From NCBI RefSeq assembly GCF_009712035.1, contig NZ_VILB01000020.1:38670-102669 (forward strand): a stretch of DNA of 64,000 bases, in the 5' to 3' direction. This DNA is from Anabaena sp. UHCC 0187. GTDB taxonomy: Bacteria > Cyanobacteriota > Cyanobacteriia > Cyanobacteriales > Nostocaceae. The translations under genes and the position numbers were made by a program. Numbering within the stretch: position 1 is the stretch's first letter; the number at the start of each line of letters is the position of its first letter. The notes under the pieces were generated by a model. The model did not search any database, was not told where the DNA came from, and was given only the letters and a program-made list of their open reading frames with translations. Positions 38,860-47,401 of the stretch are shown one piece after another.

Positions 38860-40401
38860 ATGACAACTCATGTACTAACTACACCTTGGAATTACCCTGA
38901 ACATTGGCATGACGGTTTCTATGATGGTCACAAGATTATCTGGAAAGACTGGACCATTCCCGTTACTGACTACATCAAACAACGATATCTAAGTCCACTT
39001 TGGTATCTAAACCAACTCGTTGAACACTGGGAATTGTTGGGAGGAGTAACTTTATTCCTAAGCGATGGATCAGCAGCTTCCACAACAGAACTCAGTCAAG
39101 CCCTCAACACTGACATATCAGTTATTAATCGAACGGTGGAACTGGGGTTTTCAATGGGGTGGTTTGATATTAATGAAAAAGTCAGTTTGATTTTCTTAGA
39201 GGAAAAATGCGACAACTCGATTTATGCTCCGGCGTTGGTGCAGGTTTTGCAATTGCCGGACTCCGTGCAGGTTGGCAACTCAGGGGTGTCTGCGACAACG
39301 ACGACTACTGTACAGACATCCTTGCAAAACGATTCCCCGGTATCCCCAACTACGGAGACGTGCGAGGGTTATCAGTTAGAAAACCAGGACAAATTGACGT
39401 GCTTACAGCTTCACCACCCTGTCAGCCCTTCTCCATCAACGGTAAACGATTGGGAGCAACCGACGAACGAGACTGTTTTCCCGCAGTGCTGGAAAGTATT
39501 ACCAGAATCCAACCCAAATTCTTTTGTATCGAAAACGTTACCGGACTGCTCACCTGTCCACACTACCCAGGACAACCATCAGGGTCATATTTTAGGGCAG
39601 TGGTCGCAACCATTGACAGCTACGGGTACGATGCGGAATGGATTTGTGTATGTTCAGGACACTTTACCGCCCCCTTCCTTAGAGAACGACTACTTTTGGT
39701 TGGAATCTCCCGGTGCATTAAGCTCAACTGGGAAATCACGACCCCCTGGCCAAACCAAGTTAGAAACACAATTGAAAAAGCTGGGACTCTTGCACAAAGG
39801 CGAAGTGCTAAACCCGGTTATCCTCAGCGAGTGGTACGATATCCCGCCGAGTTGGCTAGACCCCTGGGAGTCCCGTCCGGCAACGGCATTATTAGAAAAC
39901 AAAGACAGGCAGCAGGAAATCTTCTCGACCCCAGAATTGCGTCCGTCGGAGTTTCCAGAGTTCAATACCTTGCCAGCATCGCCGGGGACTACTGAGAAAT
40001 TCTTAGAGGAAAGTTTAGGTACTGAAAACCCCGAAGATAACAGTGGGGAATTAAGTAAGGAAACCCCGACTACTGAGAAATTCTTAGAGGAAAGTTTAGG
40101 TACGGATAAATCCCGTGCCTGTGGTTGTTTATATCAATATATAGAGAACAAGAAACTCAAAAATGGGTCAATAGTTAGTTATCCCCGTGTTGACGGTGAA
40201 AGAGACAAACACAATTATGCACATTGGCGATGGGGGTATAGTTGGGAGGAGAAGATTGATGGTGAATGGAAAAACCGTTCTCTGGGAGTCCCCAACAAAA
40301 TAGTTTACGCTGTTGCCAACATGATTAATCAAGGTTATTATGTGCGTGAGATTAAAGAGTTTATAACACTCAGTAAAAATAAGGGGAAATCCAATAAATA
40401 A
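38860..40401 (+). CDS. Long ORF: winged-helix-like N-terminus, overprinted middle, conserved C-terminal module
   Basis: 513 aa from ATG 38860 (GGGAG Shine-Dalgarno); GTG 38851 is an alternative. Residues 1-115 are a helical, winged-helix-like domain related in style to replication proteins. Residues 117-379 are encoded by the same bases as the cytosine methyltransferase in another frame; the first part is low-complexity Thr/Ser/Pro. A later block (GQTKLETQLKKLGLLHKGEV...WYDIPPSWLDP) looks conserved. Residues about 430-513 (GCLYQYIENKKLKNGS, HWRWGYSWEEKIDGEW) are a compact module. Two identical 36-bp blocks encode TTEKFLEESLGT twice. Confidence 0.65.
   Translation: MTTHVLTTPWNYPEHWHDGFYDGHKIIWKDWTIPVTDYIKQRYLSPLWYLNQLVEHWELLGGVTLFLSDGSAASTTELSQALNTDISVINRTVELGFSMGWFDINEKVSLIFLEEKCDNSIYAPALVQVLQLPDSVQVGNSGVSATTTTTVQTSLQNDSPVSPTTETCEGYQLENQDKLTCLQLHHPVSPSPSTVNDWEQPTNETVFPQCWKVLPESNPNSFVSKTLPDCSPVHTTQDNHQGHILGQWSQPLTATGTMRNGFVYVQDTLPPPSLENDYFWLESPGALSSTGKSRPPGQTKLETQLKKLGLLHKGEVLNPVILSEWYDIPPSWLDPWESRPATALLENKDRQQEIFSTPELRPSEFPEFNTLPASPGTTEKFLEESLGTENPEDNSGELSKETPTTEKFLEESLGTDKSRACGCLYQYIENKKLKNGSIVSYPRVDGERDKHNYAHWRWGYSWEEKIDGEWKNRSLGVPNKIVYAVANMINQGYYVREIKEFITLSKNKGKSNK
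39207..39995 (+). CDS. C5-cytosine DNA methyltransferase, nested in another ORF
   Basis: 262 aa, ATG 39207 with AGAGGAA Shine-Dalgarno. Motif I DLCSGVGAGFAIAG (residues 5-18), motif IV SPPCQPFS with catalytic Cys72, motif VI CIENVTGLL (ENV at 109-111), motif VIII APFLRERLLLVG, and motif X-like AAGNLLDPRIASVGVSRV. It is short (target-recognition part reduced) compared with most at over 300 aa. The gene is wholly inside the 513-codon ORF. It would protect replicon DNA or set its methylation; no restriction enzyme is adjacent. Confidence 0.9.
   Translation: MRQLDLCSGVGAGFAIAGLRAGWQLRGVCDNDDYCTDILAKRFPGIPNYGDVRGLSVRKPGQIDVLTASPPCQPFSINGKRLGATDERDCFPAVLESITRIQPKFFCIENVTGLLTCPHYPGQPSGSYFRAVVATIDSYGYDAEWICVCSGHFTAPFLRERLLLVGISRCIKLNWEITTPWPNQVRNTIEKAGTLAQRRSAKPGYPQRVVRYPAELARPLGVPSGNGIIRKQRQAAGNLLDPRIASVGVSRVQYLASIAGDY
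39987..40022 (+). repeat. 36-bp direct repeat, copy 1
   Basis: Starts GACTACTGAGAAATTCTTAG; the same 36 bases recur at 40068-40103. It contains the dispersed TTCTTAGAGGAAA motif. Confidence 0.85.
40068..40103 (+). repeat. 36-bp direct repeat, copy 2
   Basis: Identical to 39987-40022, in the same reading frame. Confidence 0.85.
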
Positions 40402-40404
40402 TAA

Positions 40405-40420
40405 TTTTCCTCTAAGAATT
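40405..40420. repeat. Dispersed short repeat TTTTCCTCTAAGAATT
   Basis: Four bases after the 513-codon ORF stop. Other copies (either strand) start near 39191, 40000, 40081, 41481, 42431, 42485, 43018, 43059, 45169, 53007, 56061, 59847 and 60328, with a variant at 48477. Confidence 0.8.
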
Positions 40421-40499
40421 TTTTCCAGTTAATTCCACAGTGCGAATTTAGACTTAGTATCTAAATAAAAAAACTCCCACAAAGGAAGTTTATGTACTG

Positions 40500-40883
40500 T
40501 TAAATTTGTACTGTTTGTTTTTGCTGTAGCGGCATCTGTCGTTCTGGCATTAATTGCAGCGGTGCATTAATAGGCGAGTATTTACAATAACAAATTACTA
40601 TCATCTCAAATCCCATACTAGGAATATCAGGAGTATAGGTTTCAACATTAGTTACTTCCCAATCACTTAAACGATGATGGGTTTTAGCTTCTGGATATTC
40701 AGGATCAACAAACTGTTCAACTTTAATAAACTCTGGTGGACGATAACCAAGCGTGGGTAATGGTGTATCAGAACAATCATAGTGTTCAGCTAAAGTTTTG
40801 GTTAAAGAACCGGTGTGAGCATATTTCCTATTTTGCCAACCTGGTTGACGTTTTTCAGCCCGGAAAACAATCCATCTACGCAT
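40500..40883 (-). CDS. Hypothetical protein
   Basis: 127 aa from ATG 40883, which overlaps the stop of the 67-aa gene. The longer frame would run through that gene and is rejected. Beta-rich with MRRWIVFRAEKRQPGWQNRKYAHTG; a Gln/Pro tail. Third gene of a small minus-strand operon. No family recognised. Confidence 0.66.
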   Translation of the reverse strand: MRRWIVFRAEKRQPGWQNRKYAHTGSLTKTLAEHYDCSDTPLPTLGYRPPEFIKVEQFVDPEYPEAKTHHRLSDWEVTNVETYTPDIPSMGFEMIVICYCKYSPINAPLQLMPERQMPLQQKQTVQI

Positions 40884-41079
40884 CGTCTTTTTCCTCGGTA
40901 TCGTAATATGATTTGGGAAACTCTGTTTGACCGTCAAATACACAGTCTACTGGCAAAATCTCGTTACCAGTTTCTTCCACGTCAACAAGTTTCCAACCGT
41001 ACTTTTCTGCCATTTCATCGCAACATTCCTCATCGGCGGCTGCATGACGTGATTTATTTTGGTTCTGGGGTTCTGGCAT
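40876..41079 (-). CDS. Small acidic protein
   Basis: 67 aa, acidic with a Cys pair (EECCDEMAEKYGWKLVDVEE). Its start is directly after the stop of the 91-aa gene; it overlaps the next gene by 8 bp. No family recognised. Confidence 0.62.
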   Translation of the reverse strand: MPEPQNQNKSRHAAADEECCDEMAEKYGWKLVDVEETGNEILPVDCVFDGQTEFPKSYYDTEEKDDA

Positions 41080-41081
41080 AT

Positions 41082-41357
41082 CTACTCAACTTTATCATCA
41101 GAATTATTGCGGATTCTGTCAGCCATTGCCTCCCATAAATGTGCAATTTCATCTTTACTGTTAAGATTGAATTGATAGACAGTAGTAGCGTGAACCTGAG
41201 AATTTACCATTGTGATATTACAACTACTATCATCTTTGACAGGGAATAATTTCTTGACTAATTTGGCTTTTTCATCTATGCTCAAATGTTCCATCACAGT
41301 TTCTAAGAATGCTAACTTTTGTTCACCGCTTAACTTATCGTAATGACTTCTATCCAT
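41082..41357 (-). CDS. Hypothetical protein, paralogue of the 35.4-kb gene product
   Basis: 91 aa: helical N-terminus (SGEQKLAFLETVMEHLSIDEKAKLVKKL) and a short beta part shared with the 117-aa protein at 35384. First gene of a three-gene operon with tight spacing. Confidence 0.66.
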   Translation of the reverse strand: MDRSHYDKLSGEQKLAFLETVMEHLSIDEKAKLVKKLFPVKDDSSCNITMVNSQVHATTVYQFNLNSKDEIAHLWEAMADRIRNNSDDKVE

Positions 41358-41480
41358 AATCTTGACCTAAATTATATTTGATGATTATAACATAATTGTA
41401 GTAATCATATAAATCTAGAAAAATATTGTCATGATATAATAGAATCAGAATAATTAATATTTGATAACTTAACTTTGGGA

Positions 41481-41494
41481 TTTTCCTCTAAGAA
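41481..41494. repeat. Dispersed short repeat copy
   Basis: TTTTCCTCTAAGAA, 18 bp before the GIY-YIG start codon. Confidence 0.7.
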
Positions 41495-41511
41495 AATATT
41501 GACAGTAGCAG

Positions 41512-42066
41512 ATGGAACAACTTAGTTTATTTTCAGCCACCGAGTACAAAACATTAAGAAGTCAAAAACCAGTGATGGATGCTGAAGCCCTACAGCAGTG
41601 GAAATCACGGGTCTTTACTTATCAACAGCGCATTAGAAACACCGAACCACCACAGCAGGTAAGTTTGTTTGACGTTCCATCTTCTCACTGTAATCCTGAA
41701 GAGATTAACCCTTTTAAACTACAATTACAGTCAATGGCGTTTTATAGAATGCCCGATAATTATGGTCAATCTGCCCTATATTTTGTGATTGATTCTGCTG
41801 CGGAAATACTGCTTTATGTTGGGGAAACCTGCCAAAGTAACAAGCGGTGGAAGAATACCCACGACTGTAAAGAATATATTGGTAGTTATCAAGAATTACA
41901 TTATAAATATGATATAACAACAGCTATTAATATCGGGTTTTGGTGGGATGCCCCAATAGACAGAAAACCACGTCAAGCATTAGAGCAAAAGATGATTCAG
42001 ACTTGGCGATCGCCTTTCAATAAGGAAATGTGGGAACTTTGGGGTCAACCTTTTAAACATTGTTAG
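41512..42066 (+). CDS. GIY-YIG nuclease-like protein with a sliding-clamp motif
   Basis: 184 aa. The core ALYFVIDSAAEILLYVGETCQSNKRWKN...EYIGSYQELHYKY is a GIY-YIG catalytic domain (Tyr and YVGET in place of GIY/YIG, then R in KRW). It ends WRSPFNKEMWELWG, usual for cyanobacterial members. The protein begins MEQLSLFS: QLSLF is the standard DNA-polymerase sliding-clamp binding pentamer. It is probably guided to replication forks or repair sites. Confidence 0.8.
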   Translation: MEQLSLFSATEYKTLRSQKPVMDAEALQQWKSRVFTYQQRIRNTEPPQQVSLFDVPSSHCNPEEINPFKLQLQSMAFYRMPDNYGQSALYFVIDSAAEILLYVGETCQSNKRWKNTHDCKEYIGSYQELHYKYDITTAINIGFWWDAPIDRKPRQALEQKMIQTWRSPFNKEMWELWGQPFKHC

Positions 42067-42119
42067 ATAGTAGATAATCAGGGGATTACTAATAGAAAAT
42101 CCCTGAAGTCAATAATAGA

Positions 42120-42257
42120 TTAATGACAGTGATAACCACCGCTTCTGGAATCATGATGACACCCAGCCCGATTGGTTCTGCCAGAATGAGAAAATGCTGG
42201 ACTAATTGCCGACAATAACACCATTGCTACTAATGGTACAACGATTAACTTTTTCAT
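42120..42257 (-). CDS. Small secreted YHYH/His-rich protein
   Basis: 45 aa from ATG 42257. A signal peptide (MKKLIVVPLVAMVLLSAISPAFS) leaves about 22 residues, SHSGRTNRAGCHHDSRSGGYHCH, the short Cys/His motif often found in small secreted bacterial proteins. It could bind metal. The longer frame upstream is hydrophobic noise. Confidence 0.72.
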   Translation of the reverse strand: MKKLIVVPLVAMVLLSAISPAFSHSGRTNRAGCHHDSRSGGYHCH

Positions 42258-42484
42258 CTTGATGTTTTGTAAATAAATGTAACTACTGGACAATAACATT
42301 AATGTCAACATTAAACACAAAGAATATCAAAACTTTAAGAACAGCAAAATCTTATGTGTATTCACTTAAAACCACCCTGGTTAGTTATTGTTTACTAGGG
42401 TTCTTGGATAACCTTGTGATGGGACTGAAAAATTCTTAGAGGAAATGCCAAAGTAATTATTGTTTTAGTGTAATCACTGAGGAA

Positions 42485-42500
42485 TTTTCTTAGAGGAAAA
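42485..42500. repeat. Dispersed short repeat copy serving as ribosome site
   Basis: TTTTCTTAGAGGAAAAATG places AGAGG just before an ATG that opens an 18-codon frame. Similar placement is seen at 39191, 53007 and 59847. Confidence 0.6.
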
Positions 42501-42572
42501 ATGAAATCTAGTTATATTACACAGAATATGTTAGTTTATATACAAATACATCAATAAATAAAAAACAAAGAT

Positions 42573-42920
42573 ATGAAAAAAATACTGAAATATGGGATAC
42601 CAACAGCGATGATATTTACTGTGTTAGTGGCGGATATACTACCAGCATTATCAAACCCAAAACCTAAGTATTCCAAATGTAAGAATAGTCAAGAGTATTG
42701 CTTACGACGGGGGGATAGAGGTGAATTGGTTAGTCAATTCATTGGTGGTTTAATCTGCGTTGGTATTAATATTAATACTGAAAGAAAAGATAACCCTAAT
42801 AATGCGGTGTTCACTCAAACAGTAGAAAATGCAGTCAAAGAATTTCAGAAAATTGCCAACATCAAACCCGATGGCATTGCTGGACAGGAAACTGTCAAAG
42901 CTATTCGATATGGTTGTTAG
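42573..42920 (+). CDS. Secreted peptidoglycan-binding protein
   Basis: 115 aa with a signal peptide (YGIPTAMIFTVLVADILPALS). Then a PG_binding_1 domain: LRRGDRGELVSQFIGGLICVGI...NAVFTQTVENAVKEFQKIANIKPDGIAGQETVKAI. It would bind cell-wall glycan outside the membrane. No catalytic domain. Confidence 0.8.
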   Translation: MKKILKYGIPTAMIFTVLVADILPALSNPKPKYSKCKNSQEYCLRRGDRGELVSQFIGGLICVGININTERKDNPNNAVFTQTVENAVKEFQKIANIKPDGIAGQETVKAIRYGC

Positions 42921-43103
42921 GTGATTGACATTGTTTAGTAGCGATGACTTTGCTAACAATTATGAACTGATTATTGCTCAAAGGTGATCACTACACTCGT
43001 AGTAGACATCCCCGAACTTTTCCTCTAAGAATTTTCTAGTTATTATGTACTATAAAAATTTCCTCTAAGAATTACGAGGCAGTCACCACAACTGCCCCCA
43101 TAC

Positions 43104-43772
43104 TTAGTTAAAACCATCAAGTCTGCGGACATCCCAAGGCAAAGACCGACGACTTTGGTTCAAAATTGATTGATACCCCTCTGGCGATAACCAAGAACCA
43201 TCTTCTAACTGTACATAATCTGGTGGCACTTCTTCCTGTGGTGTGAATGCTGGCAGTGTCCAAGGACGTTTGGGTTTGACACCGGGTACTAATTGCAATT
43301 GCTCTTGAATCTCGTTGAGTTGTTGGGTGATGGGAGTTAGGGATTTTTCAATAGCGGTGGTGATTATGGCATTCAGAAATTCCTGATTTACCTCAACAGA
43401 AGCAGTTTCCGCCATTCTGGTTTTGATAGCAAAGTAAGTTTGAGCAGCCGCAATTTCTGATTTTCGGGGGTCGCCATTCATGGCTGTGAGGTAACACGCA
43501 TACCGTGATAATTTGTAATCAGATTGTTTAGAGCCTCCTCCCTGTGGTCGTTTCACCAGATTGCCACCGTCGGCAAAGTGGTCATCAATGGTGTAACCTG
43601 AGTTCTGACAAGCTAACTTTGCTCGTTCAATTGTTTCTTCAAACCGTCGCCATTGTGTATACCCCAATAATGGTTGTAATTCACGGGCTAACCAATACTC
43701 ATTACCATCTTCATCAACTTGTTTAATCTTATCAAATGGATTTGTACCTTCAGTAAAAGCGATTAAATTCAT
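43104..43772 (-). CDS. DinD/BRO-N-like protein
   Basis: 222 aa. The N-terminal 130 residues match the DinD/BRO-N pattern: EYWLARELQPLLGYTQWRRFEETIERAKLACQNSGY, then DYKLSRYACYLTAMNGDPRKSEIAAAQTYFAI. DinD binds RecA; BRO-N proteins act as phage antirepressors. The C-terminal part is helical, then Pro-rich. Followed upstream by an HTH-nuclease gene. Confidence 0.82.
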   Translation of the reverse strand: MNLIAFTEGTNPFDKIKQVDEDGNEYWLARELQPLLGYTQWRRFEETIERAKLACQNSGYTIDDHFADGGNLVKRPQGGGSKQSDYKLSRYACYLTAMNGDPRKSEIAAAQTYFAIKTRMAETASVEVNQEFLNAIITTAIEKSLTPITQQLNEIQEQLQLVPGVKPKRPWTLPAFTPQEEVPPDYVQLEDGSWLSPEGYQSILNQSRRSLPWDVRRLDGFN

Positions 43773-43897
43773 AACAATCCTTGTTGGCTTAGTGTTTGAT
43801 TGGAATTTTTCAGTAGCGGCATTTGTAGTAAATAACAGATCATCAGTAAATAACTACCCTGCTTTTATAGTTATTCGTGATGGGTCTGCAATCATTA

Positions 43898-44701
43898 CTA
43901 GCAAAGAATTTGAGCTTGTTTTAAGGTTTCATTCGTGATGCTGTTATCTTCCCAAGTAACTCGGATACCCAATGTAAAACAAGACTCTTCTACTAACTGC
44001 TGAAATTGTTGGTGTGTATCTCCAAATAAATGTAATCGCTTTTGGTGGGATGGGTAATACACGGCATAACACATTACTTGACCAACAGCGTGTTTCCAAT
44101 CAGATGCTTGTTTTATCTCGATAATTTCTGTTGAAGTTAGTACATCTATATAACCAACAGGCACTAATACATTAATTTTTGCTTGTGATTCTTTTTGAAA
44201 ATGTAGTTGGATTTTACGCTCAACACTTTGGTAAGAATTACGCTTCTTGGAATCTGGTCTTACTCTTAGGTTTTTGGTATCTTCAATACTTTTTTCAAAC
44301 GATTCCGTTAATGTTAAATTATGTGAAAGCAAAGATTTGATTTGTGCAAATCTCATTCTTACAATATTTCTACCTTTGTATTTTCTGGCACTACAAGCAA
44401 AATATTCAAGGATAGCAAAGCAGACATCAAAGCTAACTAATACTGTTCCATAGCAGTCAATTGGTAAACTCCGTAATTGTTTGCCAATAAAGGGTTTTAG
44501 GGTATTTTGAAGATCATTCATAATGGGGTCAGAATCCCTAAGACGGTTTAATGTCTGGGTAATGGCAGATTTATCTACCCCACAAAACTGAGCTAAAGCT
44601 GTTACACTCATGCCACTGACACCATCACTAAAACGGGTGCAGTAACTTTGGTCTATGGCTTCGCCACGCAAGCTATCGTTGGTTTTCTCTATTTGTGTCA
44701 T
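43898..44701 (-). CDS. HTH protein with a C-terminal nuclease-like domain
   Basis: 267 aa from ATG 44701. Residues near 30-70 have SVTALAQFCGVDKSAITQTLNRL, an HTH. The last third has GYIDVLTSTEIIEIKQASDWKHAVGQVMCYAVYYPSHQKRLHLFGD, which fits a PD-(D/E)xK-type nuclease core (D, E-x-K, Q). Could be a DNA-targeted nuclease or an antirepressor of the BRO neighbour. Inference from motifs. Confidence 0.62.
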   Translation of the reverse strand: MTQIEKTNDSLRGEAIDQSYCTRFSDGVSGMSVTALAQFCGVDKSAITQTLNRLRDSDPIMNDLQNTLKPFIGKQLRSLPIDCYGTVLVSFDVCFAILEYFACSARKYKGRNIVRMRFAQIKSLLSHNLTLTESFEKSIEDTKNLRVRPDSKKRNSYQSVERKIQLHFQKESQAKINVLVPVGYIDVLTSTEIIEIKQASDWKHAVGQVMCYAVYYPSHQKRLHLFGDTHQQFQQLVEESCFTLGIRVTWEDNSITNETLKQAQILC

Positions 44702-44873
44702 GATGAGATTAACTTTGATAAATGGTTTGGGCGATTGCAACTTCTTGGCGGGAGGGCGATCGCCTTTGTCATAACTATTATAATTAATCTTATGTGTTCT
44801 GTACAGATAAAAAACTAATTATCATGTAAAATAAAAAATAGCTGATGTATTTTGCTTTAATAAGGGCGTAAAT

Positions 44874-45131
44874 ATGACAATAACTACTGTGGGAAGACCA
44901 AGAAGAAACCGACCAACTGACCGTGTTAATTACAAACTTGATAGGGACATCAGGGGTATTTTGTCACGGATAGCCGACCGTCAAGGTAGAACCGAGGGCG
45001 CACAGGTAGAGCAAATGATTTTGTTTTATGAAGCCTGTCAGCGTCTTAATTATGAAGGGGAATCCATCACAATGGATGCAATAAACGCCAAAGTTAACCA
45101 AATATGGGATGAATTAATAAGTAATGAGTAA
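44874..45131 (+). CDS. Small DNA-binding-like protein
   Basis: 85 aa, basic N-terminus (TTVGRPRRNRPTDRVNYKLDRDIRGILSRIADRQGRTEGAQVEQM): the beta strand and two helices fit a ribbon-helix-helix. Likely a plasmid or addiction-module regulator. No toxin gene is adjacent. Confidence 0.6.
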   Translation: MTITTVGRPRRNRPTDRVNYKLDRDIRGILSRIADRQGRTEGAQVEQMILFYEACQRLNYEGESITMDAINAKVNQIWDELISNE

Positions 45132-45168
45132 ATTTTGTTTCTATCTCTGAGATTCCACTGTATTTGAT

Positions 45169-45184
45169 TTTTCCTCTAAGAATT
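45169..45184. repeat. Dispersed short repeat copy
   Basis: TTTTCCTCTAAGAATT, exact 16-bp match, between two plus-strand genes. Confidence 0.75.
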
Positions 45185-45306
45185 GTACTGATATATGCTG
45201 GAACTCCTACACTCAATAAAGTCTAGTAAATCGGGACAAACAAGCACTCGCCTACAACACTGACATAGCTAATAACAAAGTATAAACAATATAAATTCAT
45301 CAGGGT

Positions 45307-46095
45307 ATGCAATACGCACTATTAACAAAAATCGGTGGGGAATTAATAGAGGCATCTAGGGCTGATTATCAGGACTATTATGGCTTTCTCAAATGCCCTG
45401 AATGTAATGAACCTGTATTTCTACGCCAGGGGCATTTAAGACAGCGTAAACAAATTAAAGCCAGTTTTGTCCATCATAAGGCAGTCCCGGAAATCAGTGC
45501 TTGCGAATTGAGAATAGGCAAATATAGCAAAGAAGATATTGAAGCTTTTGCATCTAAAGCTAAGAAGCAACGACTTCAAAAACTTAATATTAGTATGTGG
45601 AAATATGTAAAAACCAATATGGCAGTAAACTTCAAAGATTATGATAAATTGAAAACCCAGACTAAAAATGTCAAAAGTTATCAGGGTTTATTAGTTTATG
45701 CTGATAATTGTCTTACCAATAACGTTGAGTTTATTGTTGATAATTTAATACCACAAATTGGTAAAGTTATTAACAATAAAAATGCTGCTGTCGGCGAAAT
45801 TATGGGGTTACTAGATAAATTCAATAGTTTTGTTAATGATTTAAAATCAGACTGGTTACTACATGAGAAAATAGCCAAAGAAGCCGCAGGGTTATTTCTA
45901 TCACCGCAGATGAAGGAAATCAGATATAGAGCTTTGGTGGTGTTATGTTACCCTAAGAATATGGAATTATTGAATAGGGATCTAGTTGAGTTAAATATGC
46001 AAAGTGAGACATGGAATAAGTTATTTACCAATTATATTACACTACAAATCGCTTTGGTTTTCATTAGTATTAATTGGATAAAATTGTTACCTTAA
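45307..46095 (+). CDS. CoiA-like zinc-binding protein
   Basis: 262 aa. The first 60 residues (YALLTKIGGELIEASRADYQDYYGFLKCPECNEPVFLRQGHLRQRKQIKASFVHH) match the N-terminal zinc part of competence CoiA-like proteins (CPEC, FxHH). The rest is helical. The CoiA nuclease core is not evident, so the protein may be shortened. Function uncertain. Confidence 0.6.
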   Translation: MQYALLTKIGGELIEASRADYQDYYGFLKCPECNEPVFLRQGHLRQRKQIKASFVHHKAVPEISACELRIGKYSKEDIEAFASKAKKQRLQKLNISMWKYVKTNMAVNFKDYDKLKTQTKNVKSYQGLLVYADNCLTNNVEFIVDNLIPQIGKVINNKNAAVGEIMGLLDKFNSFVNDLKSDWLLHEKIAKEAAGLFLSPQMKEIRYRALVVLCYPKNMELLNRDLVELNMQSETWNKLFTNYITLQIALVFISINWIKLLP

Positions 46096-46122
46096 TCCTA
46101 AATTATAAGGTTTTGAAGATTT

Positions 46123-46152
46123 GCGATCTGCTTGCAGCAGCGCTTCGCTATC
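46123..46152. repeat. Palindromic extragenic repeat
   Basis: GCGATCTGCTTGCAGCAGCG CTTCGCTATC: a hairpin typical of the family listed at 60377. Confidence 0.6.
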
Positions 46153-46257
46153 ACTAACCAGACCGAAGGTATTGCCATTCAACAAAGAGATGTGGAATGA
46201 TTTTAATGGAAAAAATATGGGATTGGGGATTAAGAAAGCAATTGCTGATGCTATAAA

Positions 46258-46680
46258 TCATCTAAAGAATTTTTTTGCCCAATCTATATCATAAGGTAAA
46301 GGAGGTTTCACAGGACGATAATCTTTTTCATCGGTTTGCCCGTGCAGTAAAACAGCATTAACAACTATACAAGGTTCTTCACTAAGATTAATTGCACCAT
46401 GTAATACCCCCGGAGGAATTGTAATAATTGTTGGTTCTTTTTCACTCAAAAATGTATATTGATATTCACGGTTGTGCAGAGTAGTTATGAGAATTTGTCC
46501 CTTCACCACTAATAATTGATCCGTTTGATGTCTATGGACAAACATATTATCTATGAAATTACTAGCAATATGAACCAACGCAGTTTGATTACTGTTGGCT
46601 AGAGAATAAAATGAAACCATACCCACTGTCATGGAATCTAATTTGCGAAGTTCAATTCTTTTATTGGCAGTCATTTTCAT
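46258..46680 (-). CDS. Cupin-domain protein
   Basis: 140 aa from ATG 46680 (GAGGGATG Shine-Dalgarno); the longer frame starts upstream. Cupin barrel: NMFVHRHQTDQLLVVKGQILITT (first HxH, E replaced by Q), then ITIPPGVLHGAINLSEEPCIVVNAV. Similar to RmlC/WbsX-type sugar cupins. Metal-bound or not; substrate unknown. Confidence 0.72.
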   Translation of the reverse strand: MKMTANKRIELRKLDSMTVGMVSFYSLANSNQTALVHIASNFIDNMFVHRHQTDQLLVVKGQILITTLHNREYQYTFLSEKEPTIITIPPGVLHGAINLSEEPCIVVNAVLLHGQTDEKDYRPVKPPLPYDIDWAKKFFR

Positions 46681-46919
46681 CCCTCGTGATTGTCCTAATT
46701 GGGTAAATCTAGCGAGCGTGCCATGAGAAACAAATAGCACAAAACCTCAGTTTTTAAGATGACTAAAACCTTGATTCTTTCTAATTTGTGTGACTTTTAA
46801 CAAATGTATTTGATTTAGGTATAGATTATTTCATAAAAACCAATAGCTGAAAGTATATTTAGTAACATTAAGAATAAATAAATAAATTTCCAGTGTAAAA
46901 TGACCACATAGGGGAAACC

Positions 46920-47129
46920 CTACGGTTCTTCCCACACCTCCATAAACTGTTCCCATTCCTCATCGGTTTCCGGGGGTTTATTTTTCACCAATCCCACTAT
47001 CCGTGTTAATTTCCTGGCCTGTTGTTGGGGTTCACCGAGTTCAATTAGTTCAAGTTCTAAATTAGGATCATAACCCTGTGCTGCTAATTCGGCATATTCA
47101 GTATCTGTGATGTTGAGATTGTGTATCAT
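46920..47129 (-). CDS. Small hypothetical protein
   Basis: 69 aa from ATG 47129, GAGGGAAATC Shine-Dalgarno. Mixed helix with acidic ends (MIHNLNITDTEYAELAAQGYDPNLELELIELG). Resembles small antitoxin-size proteins but has no DNA-binding motif. No family recognised. Confidence 0.6.
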   Translation of the reverse strand: MIHNLNITDTEYAELAAQGYDPNLELELIELGEPQQQARKLTRIVGLVKNKPPETDEEWEQFMEVWEEP

Positions 47130-47168
47130 GATTTCCCTCAAGAATTTGGTAGATGTTGATAGGTGATG

Positions 47169-47213
47169 TCTACGGCGAGTGTTCGCGCAGCGTCTCGAAG
47201 AGAAGTGATCGCT
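47169..47213. repeat. Palindromic extragenic repeat
   Basis: CTACGGCGAGTG, later GAAGTGATCGC; imperfect hairpin with a loop, same sequence family as 48448 and 49213. Confidence 0.5.
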
Positions 47214-47401
47214 AACAAAAATTCCCAGTAATCATTAAATACTTATTCAATTGTATCAGGGTGTCTGAGATGATAATTTTCTGTAATATTTGTATTCTTC
47301 TATGGTGTTTATAAGTAATTAGCAGTGTAATGTTTATGATCAAACACTTTAGGCGAGTGTATCCTTAATATGAGGTTATCTACTAAGGTGTGAGGTGATT
47401 T

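Noticed and set aside
46178..46293. Remnant of a second GIY-YIG gene (PFNKEMW-like)
   Set aside because: A short plus-strand frame resembles the end of the 41.5-kb nuclease, but the match covers only a few residues and may be chance.
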